Assembly: GCA_009705865.1 (NCBI GenBank)
Contig: WLSJ01000057.1
Span: forward strand, 1 to 10,899
DNA length: 10,899 bases
Origin: Actinomycetota bacterium
GTDB lineage: Bacteria > Actinomycetota > Acidimicrobiia > Acidimicrobiales > Ilumatobacteraceae
Reading direction: 5' to 3'
In this document: positions 6,488-10,899 of the stretch, in pieces
Numbering within the stretch: position 1 is the stretch's first letter
Layout of the letters: every line of letters starts with the position of its first letter
The notes under the pieces: generated by a model
What the model was told of the DNA's origin: nothing
Database searches by the model: none
The model's input: the letters and a program-made list of their open reading frames with translations, nothing else
Made by a program: the position numbers and the translations under genes

Positions 6488-8368
6488 CTATTCAAGGTCT
6501 GTAGCGGCGCCTGAGAATTGCGACTGATACAGGCGGTAATACGCACCACGCGAAGCCAGCAAATCTTCATGTGAGCCCTGCTCGACAATGCGACCATCTT
6601 CCATTACAAGAATGACGTTCGCATCGCGAATAGTTGACAACCGGTGAGCAATCACAAAGCTGGTGCGCTGGCTACGTAAAGCCACCATTGCGCGTTGAAT
6701 CAAAACCTCTGTGCGCGTATCAACCGAGCTGGTGGCTTCATCAAGAATCAGAATTGTTGGGTCAGCCAGGAATGCACGTGCGATAGTGAGCAATTGCTTT
6801 TCGCCTGCACTGACTGCCCCACCTTCATTATCAAGCGGCGTGTCATACCCCAGAGGTAGCGAGTGAACGAAACGATCTACATAGGCGGCTTTTGCTGCTG
6901 CACGAATTTGTTCTTCGGTTGCCGAGGGCTTTCCGTAGGCGATGTTTTCACGGATAGTGCCACCAAAGAGCCACGTGTCCTGCAACACCATTCCGATATT
7001 TGAACGCAGTTCGCTTCGAGGCATCAGGGAGATATCACGACCGTCGAGCGTGATACGCCCACTATTGAGTTCATAGAACCGCATAATCAAGTTCACCAAC
7101 GTGGTCTTGCCTGCACCTGTCGGGCCAACGATTGCAACCGTTGTTCCTGGTTCAGCGACAAGGGAAAGATCAGTGATGAGTGGGCGGTCTTTGTTGTAAG
7201 AAAATGTCACGTTCTCAAAGGCGACTCGCCCTTGCACTGGAGGCGACGCAACAAATGGGGCCTCGGCGCTTTCCTCTGTTGCATCGAGAACATCAAATAC
7301 TCGCTCAGCTGATGCCACGCCAGACTGCAAAACGTTCATCATTGAAGCGGTCTGTGTGAGTGGTTGAGTAAATTGCCGCGAGTACTGAATAAATGCCTGC
7401 ACATCACCGAGCCCCATGGAACCTGATGCGACTCTGATACCGCCTACAACTGCAATCATGAGATAGTTCAAGTTGCCGACAAACATCATGGCGGGCTGAA
7501 TTGAGCCAGAAATAAACTGTGCACCGAAACCAGATTCGAACAACTTTTCATTTGTTACTGCAAAGCGATCTTCTACGCTGCGCTGGCGTCCAAACGTCTT
7601 CACAATTGCATGCCCAGTAAATGTCTCTTCAATCAAACCATTCAACGCGCCGGTGTGAGACCACTGTGCAATGAACATCTTCTTTGAACGACGAGCAAGC
7701 CTGTTCATCGTGCTAATTGACAATGGCACCGTGATTATTGCGATGATGGCAAGGATCGGCGACAGTGCCAGCATCATGACCAATACACCAGCAATGGTGA
7801 GCAAAGACGTAATTAGCTGACTTAGCGATTGCTGCAGGCTCTGAGAAATGTTATCGATGTCATTGGTAACGCGACTGAGCAAGTCGCCTCGCGAATGACG
7901 ATCAATATAACTCAAAGGCAATCTGTGGATTTTGGCTTCGACATCTGCTCGCAACGTGAACATCGTGCGTTGCACAATTCCAGCCAGGAGAAAAGTTTGA
8001 CCGTATGACAGGACAAATGAAGCAACGTAGAGACATAGTGCGAATTCCAAGGTGTGATGCAAGGACGCAAAGTTCACTCCAGTTTGTCCCTCACGCTTCA
8101 AAAGTCCGTTAAACAAAATATCCGTCGCATGGCCAAGAATTCGTGGACCAAGAACAACCAAGGCAACGCTGAGCACTGCCAGGAACATGACGAAGATGAC
8201 GAGATACTTCTCGCCCGCCATTAAGCGCACTAACCGTCGGGACGTCTCTGAAAAATTCTCTGATTTTTCAACTGGCATGCCGACTGTGCTCATTCGAGCA
8301 GAGCGCAATTCTGACCCAGGCATATGCTGCGCCGGCTTTTTATCTTCCGTCTCGTTGTCGTTGCTCAT
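6488..8368 (-). CDS. ABC exporter half-transporter with catalytic ATP-binding domain (second subunit of a heterodimer)
   Basis: A 626-residue inner-membrane half-transporter: a polar N-terminal tail (1-50), six membrane helices (about 55-345), then an ATPase domain (about 380-620). Motifs are Walker A GPTGAGKT (415-422), Q-loop Q463, a divergent signature VSAGEKQ (519-525) instead of LSGGQ, Walker B ILILDE (539-544) with an intact catalytic glutamate E544, and switch H575 in IAHRLSTI. An active nucleotide half with an altered signature is the mark of one partner in asymmetric type-IV exporters such as TM287/288 and LmrCD. Its start overlaps the upstream partner's stop by four bases (ATGA, 8365-8368), with GAGGA 6 nt before ATG, so synthesis is probably coupled. 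Substrate unknown; drugs, lipids or peptides are all possible. Confidence 0.95.
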   Translation of the reverse strand: MSNDNETEDKKPAQHMPGSELRSARMSTVGMPVEKSENFSETSRRLVRLMAGEKYLVIFVMFLAVLSVALVVLGPRILGHATDILFNGLLKREGQTGVNFASLHHTLEFALCLYVASFVLSYGQTFLLAGIVQRTMFTLRADVEAKIHRLPLSYIDRHSRGDLLSRVTNDIDNISQSLQQSLSQLITSLLTIAGVLVMMLALSPILAIIAIITVPLSISTMNRLARRSKKMFIAQWSHTGALNGLIEETFTGHAIVKTFGRQRSVEDRFAVTNEKLFESGFGAQFISGSIQPAMMFVGNLNYLMIAVVGGIRVASGSMGLGDVQAFIQYSRQFTQPLTQTASMMNVLQSGVASAERVFDVLDATEESAEAPFVASPPVQGRVAFENVTFSYNKDRPLITDLSLVAEPGTTVAIVGPTGAGKTTLVNLIMRFYELNSGRITLDGRDISLMPRSELRSNIGMVLQDTWLFGGTIRENIAYGKPSATEEQIRAAAKAAYVDRFVHSLPLGYDTPLDNEGGAVSAGEKQLLTIARAFLADPTILILDEATSSVDTRTEVLIQRAMVALRSQRTSFVIAHRLSTIRDANVILVMEDGRIVEQGSHEDLLASRGAYYRLYQSQFSGAATDLE

Positions 8369-10101
8369 AGCGCGTCCTCGTTCACTGCTGCTTGCGATTC
8401 CACAATCTCTTGGAAAGTAGGACAGGTTGCTAATAACTCGTCATGTGTTCCCAATCCCACACAGACGCCATCTTCAAGCACCAAAATCTGGTCCGCGTCT
8501 CTGATGGTGGACACGCGTTGCGCAACAATGACCACCACGGCATCGCGCACTGAAGGCGCTAGTGCAGCTCGAAGTCGAGCGTCTGTGGCCAAGTCCAACG
8601 CAGAAAATGAATCATCAAAAAGATAGATCTCTGGGTGTCGTATTAGTGCTCGAGCAATGGCAAGACGTTGGCGTTGTCCACCAGAAACATTGGATCCACC
8701 TTGAGCAATGACGGCATCAAGCCCACCTGGCATTGCCCGTACAAAGTCTTCAGCTTGAGCGGTACGCAATGCAGCCCACATCTCTTCTTCGGTGGCATCT
8801 TCTTTTCCGTAGCCCAAGTTGGTAGCAACAGTTCCAGAAAAGAGATATGGCTTTTGTGGCACTATGCCAACGCGCGACCACAAAGCCTCTGGTGCCAGTT
8901 GGCGAACATCGACACCATCTAGCAATACAGCACCACTGGTCGCGTCGAACAATCGCGAGACAAGACTGATCAATGTTGTTTTACCAGAACCGGTACTACC
9001 GATGACTGCCAATGTTTGACCTGCCTTCACCGTAAATGAAATGCCTTCAAGTACGGGCAACTCTGCTCCTGGGTAATGAAACCCCACGGAATCAAATTGC
9101 AGCACTGCAGTCTGTTGCAATTCCGTGATTGCATTTTGTGCAATCACCACTGACGTTGGAGTCATCAGAACTTCTTGAATACGTTCCGCACTCACAGATG
9201 CGCGCGGAATGAGAGCTGCCATCCATGTTGCCATCATCACTGACATCAGAATCTGCGTCAGATACGTAAGAAAGGCAACCATGGCACCGGGCTTCATGAG
9301 ACCTTGACTAATTCTGTCTGACCCAAACCACACCACTGCAACGCTTGAAATGTTGATGATCAAAGTTGCGGTCGGAAACATCAGAGCTTGTAAACGTCCA
9401 CCACGCAGAGCAACTTCAGTCACGGCAGCATTTGCATCACTGAAACGTTTCTTTTCTTCTGGCTCACGTACGAACGCCCGAACAATTCGGATACCCGTGA
9501 GTTGCTCACGCAGAATCTCATTGATTCTGTCGATTCGCTCTTGCATTTTGCGAAATGTCGGAACCATGCTGCCGATGATTGTGCCCAATAGAACTGCGAG
9601 AATCGGAATGGCAAACATCAGAATTCGCGACAAACCAATGTCTTGGTGCATCGCAAGAAACACGCCACCAATTGATGTGAACGGAGCACTCAATAACAGG
9701 GTGCATGTCATCAGCACCAGCATCTGCACTTGCTGAACATCGTTCGTGATACGAGTGATCAGCGATGGCGCGCCGAACGTGGCTACTTCACGAGCAGAAA
9801 AATCATTGACCTGATGAAACAATGACTTTCGTATGTCTCGACCAAAGCCCATTGCTACTTTTGATCCGAAGTACACGGCAGTGACTGAAAACCCCACTTG
9901 GAGAATCGTGACGATCAACATCACTGCACCCATCCGCCAGATGTACCCGATGTCATGCTTCACGACGCCGTTGTTAATGATGTCTGAGTTCAGTGTGGGC
10001 AAGAACAATCCGGCCATTGCTTGAATGGCTTGAAAGACAACAACGATCCAGAGAAGGCCCTTGTATTTCGACAAGACGGTGGACAAGAGGCGCTTCAACA
10101 T
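8365..10101 (-). CDS. ABC exporter half-transporter with degenerate ATP-binding domain (first subunit of a heterodimer)
   Basis: A 578-residue half-transporter and first gene of the two-gene minus-strand operon. Six membrane helices occupy about 15-310 and the ATPase domain about 335-570. Motifs are Walker A GSTGSGKT (368-375), Q416, a canonical signature NVSGGQRQ (471-478), Walker B IYLFDD (492-497) with aspartate D497 where the catalytic glutamate belongs, and glutamine Q528 replacing the switch histidine (VAQRVSTI). Those two substitutions predict that its own ATP site hydrolyses poorly, while its intact signature completes the partner's site. The two proteins should therefore work only as a heterodimer in the cytoplasmic membrane, exporting an unknown substrate. 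No Shine-Dalgarno precedes the ATG; a TACAAT lies 9 nt upstream, suggesting a leaderless message. The degenerate subunit being encoded first matches LmrCD and TM287/288 as I recall them. Confidence 0.95.
   Translation of the reverse strand: MLKRLLSTVLSKYKGLLWIVVVFQAIQAMAGLFLPTLNSDIINNGVVKHDIGYIWRMGAVMLIVTILQVGFSVTAVYFGSKVAMGFGRDIRKSLFHQVNDFSAREVATFGAPSLITRITNDVQQVQMLVLMTCTLLLSAPFTSIGGVFLAMHQDIGLSRILMFAIPILAVLLGTIIGSMVPTFRKMQERIDRINEILREQLTGIRIVRAFVREPEEKKRFSDANAAVTEVALRGGRLQALMFPTATLIINISSVAVVWFGSDRISQGLMKPGAMVAFLTYLTQILMSVMMATWMAALIPRASVSAERIQEVLMTPTSVVIAQNAITELQQTAVLQFDSVGFHYPGAELPVLEGISFTVKAGQTLAVIGSTGSGKTTLISLVSRLFDATSGAVLLDGVDVRQLAPEALWSRVGIVPQKPYLFSGTVATNLGYGKEDATEEEMWAALRTAQAEDFVRAMPGGLDAVIAQGGSNVSGGQRQRLAIARALIRHPEIYLFDDSFSALDLATDARLRAALAPSVRDAVVVIVAQRVSTIRDADQILVLEDGVCVGLGTHDELLATCPTFQEIVESQAAVNEDAL
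8375..8379 (-). promoter_or_regulatory. Shine-Dalgarno of the second ABC subunit, inside the first subunit's reading frame
   Basis: The minus strand reads GAGGA, then 6 nt, then the ATG at 8368, all inside the last codons of the upstream ABC gene. With the ATGA stop/start overlap this supports translational coupling and roughly equal subunit output. Confidence 0.65.
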
Positions 10102-10110
10102 CAGGAAACG

Positions 10111-10116
10111 ATTGTA
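10111..10116 (-). promoter_or_regulatory. candidate -10 box for a leaderless ABC operon transcript
   Basis: On the minus strand TACAAT (five of six bases of TATAAT) lies 9 nt before the ATG at 10101, so transcription should begin at or within a base or two of the start codon. No Shine-Dalgarno is present between them. The best -35 is a poor TTCGGA 18 bp further upstream. Confidence 0.5.
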
Positions 10117-10165
10117 CTAGGCAACTATTCAGCATCCGAAGGCAGACCCATATGTCACAAGGCAC

Positions 10166-10171
10166 AGGAAG
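10166..10171 (+). promoter_or_regulatory. Shine-Dalgarno that decides the start of the nitroreductase-family gene
   Basis: AGGAAG lies 7 nt before an in-frame GTG at 10179, an ideal spacing. The more upstream ATG (10152) has no comparable site and no leaderless-type -10 box, and the next ATG (10185) is 13 nt away. The GTG is therefore the best-supported start. Confidence 0.55.
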
Positions 10172-10178
10172 TACCCTT

Positions 10179-10613
10179 GTGAACATGCCTAGTGATTTCG
10201 CTCTCAAAACAATGAACTTTGTTCATAAAACAATCCTCACCGTGACCGGTGGCAAAAAAGGGTGGAACGCCGGCAACATGCCCGTTCTGAAACTCACCAC
10301 AACTGGTCGCACATCTGGCCAACCTCGAGAATGCATGTTGACCTCCCCCATCCAACATGGCGATACATACGTTGTTGTTGCGTCTCGCGGCGGCGATGAT
10401 CACCACCCTGCATGGTTTGTGAATTTACGTGCTAACTCCACCGTCTGGATTGCAACACAATCAGAAGCCAAGCACGAACGCCGTGCACGTATCGCAACAA
10501 CGGAAGAGCGTGACGAGATGTGGCCAATCATTGTGGCCAAGTACGCAAACTACGGCGGATACCAACTAAAGACTGACCGCGAAATTCCGCTTATCTTTCT
10601 CGAAAAGGTCTAA
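10179..10613 (+). CDS. deazaflavin (F420)-dependent nitroreductase-family protein, Ddn-like
   Basis: About 144 residues from the GTG start, or 153 from the ATG at 10152. It belongs to the actinobacterial Ddn/DUF385 family of split-beta-barrel proteins that use reduced F420 to reduce quinones or nitro compounds. Family marks are a helical N-terminus (SDFALKTMNFVHKTILTVTGG), the F420-binding stretch LTTTGRTSGQPRECMLTSP (39-57), VVASRGGDDHHPAWFVNLRA (66-85), and a C-terminal helix with ERDEMWPIIVAKYANYGGYQ. The start rests on an AGGAAG Shine-Dalgarno 7 nt before GTG and on homologues usually beginning just before this helix. The longer version adds only a Ser/Thr/Gly-rich leader. It is divergent from the ABC operon; any link to export is unproven. 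Physiological substrate unknown. Together with the LLM enzyme it argues that the host makes F420. Confidence 0.88.
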   Translation: MNMPSDFALKTMNFVHKTILTVTGGKKGWNAGNMPVLKLTTTGRTSGQPRECMLTSPIQHGDTYVVVASRGGDDHHPAWFVNLRANSTVWIATQSEAKHERRARIATTEERDEMWPIIVAKYANYGGYQLKTDREIPLIFLEKV

Positions 10614-10725
10614 TAACGCGCCCCAAGAGGCGCCAGTTCGTACATATTCAGCGAGATACCGACACTCTCTGCACTTCTGGGAGTGAAGTTTTGACCATCA
10701 TTCCAGTAACATAAACACCCAATAC

Positions 10726-10800
10726 GCGGGTGTAGTTCAATGGCTAGAATCTCAGCCTTCCAAGCTGATTATGCGGGTTCGATTCCCGTCACCCGCTCCA
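10726..10800 (+). tRNA. tRNA-Gly (anticodon UCC), CCA encoded
   Basis: The full cloverleaf can be folded. The acceptor stem is GCGGGTG (10726-10732) with CACCCGC (10790-10796), and the D stem GTTC/GAAT closes with a G-U pair. The anticodon stem TCAGC/GCTGA carries loop CTTCCAA with anticodon TCC at 10759-10761. A 4-nt variable loop follows, then T arm GCGGG/CCCGT with loop TTCGATT. Discriminator U (10797) and an encoded CCA (10798-10800) finish it. It reads GGA/GGG glycine codons. TTGACC (10691-10696) upstream could be part of its promoter, but no well-spaced -10 is evident. Confidence 0.97.
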
Positions 10801-10801
10801 T

Positions 10802-10899
10802 ATGACTACAGATTCCACCGTTCGGTTTATCGCTCACTTCACTGTCACAGACCCTGATGCTTACCGAATCTATGAAAAAGGGTTCTTCCCTATTCTGCG
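10802..10899 (+). CDS. DUF1330-family protein, 5' part only (runs off the window)
   Basis: The frame opens at ATG 10802 and continues to the window edge: 32 codons plus two bases, with no stop. The peptide has FIAHFTVTDPDAYRIYEKGF, the usual first strand and helix of DUF1330, a small ferredoxin-like (dimeric alpha/beta barrel) domain of unclear function found across proteobacteria and actinobacteria. The start lies one base after the CCA end of tRNA-Gly, leaving no room for its own promoter or Shine-Dalgarno outside the tRNA. It is therefore probably co-transcribed with the tRNA and released as a nearly leaderless mRNA by tRNA 3'-end processing. The family call rests on a short N-terminus. 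Confidence 0.7.
   Translation, partial: MTTDSTVRFIAHFTVTDPDAYRIYEKGFFPIL

Noticed and set aside
9993..10151. N-terminal extension of the nitroreductase-family frame reaching back over the ABC gene
   Set aside because: The extra 53 residues are Arg/Trp-rich, overlap the ABC transporter start on the other strand and match no family; a start near 10152-10185 is far better supported.
10617..10634. Small hairpin GCGCC/GGCGC after the nitroreductase-family gene
   Set aside because: Only five base pairs with a six-base loop and no following T-run; too weak to call a terminator, though it may contribute to one.
10726..10800. tRNA-Gly as an integration (att) site
   Set aside because: No integrase, no repeated tRNA 3' end and no foreign-looking genes are visible; the downstream DNA is an ordinary DUF1330-type gene as far as it can be read.
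1..10899. CRISPR array, insertion sequence, toxin-antitoxin pair, phage genes or a defence island
   Set aside because: I looked for spaced direct repeats, transposase motifs, paired small genes and nuclease/helicase genes and found none; the genes are recognisable metabolic and transport families.

Overview
The window reads as ordinary chromosomal DNA from an actinobacterium, most likely of the Acidimicrobiia type. This is inferred from two coenzyme-F420-type enzymes (a luciferase-like oxidoreductase and a deazaflavin-dependent nitroreductase-family protein), FadE-like acyl-CoA dehydrogenase and VOC proteins of actinobacterial style, a tRNA with encoded CCA, moderate GC by eye, and at least one start that looks leaderless. 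No rRNA or housekeeping marker is present to confirm the lineage.

Layout, left to right. Positions 1-43 may hold the tail of an upstream gene. An acyl-CoA dehydrogenase (88-1302, +) converges on a small three-helix membrane protein (1370-1690, -), with a strong 9-bp hairpin between them that can terminate at least the minus-strand transcript. A dyad-rich divergent intergenic region (1691-1820) follows. Next come a VOC/glyoxalase-like protein (1821-2486, +) and a YtcJ-type amidohydrolase (2493-4139, -), converging with 6 bp between stop codons. The amidohydrolase diverges, over only 47 bp, from a two-gene + operon of an ALDH3-like aldehyde dehydrogenase (4187-5587) and an F420-type luciferase-like oxidoreductase (5615-6487). 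That operon abuts, with no gap at all, the end of a minus-strand operon for a heterodimeric ABC exporter (10101-8365, then 8368-6488, joined by an ATGA overlap). Divergent from the exporter is a deazaflavin-dependent nitroreductase-family protein (10179-10613, +). The window closes with tRNA-Gly(UCC) (10726-10800, +) and, one base later, the start of a DUF1330-family gene that runs off the edge.

The metabolic genes (acyl-CoA dehydrogenase, VOC protein, amidohydrolase, aldehyde dehydrogenase, F420 enzymes) suggest a heterotroph oxidising fatty acids, aldehydes and amide-type substrates. Only ALDH plus oxidoreductase, and the two ABC subunits, are convincingly operonic. The ABC pair is the clearest functional unit: the residue changes in the two ATPase domains are complementary, giving one catalytically intact and one degenerate ATP site. 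I found no convincing undescribed multi-gene system. The best leads are the tRNA-mRNA junction, the nested dyads at 1743-1775, the orphan membrane protein, and the matching TACAAT/TACAAG elements 9 nt before two start codons.
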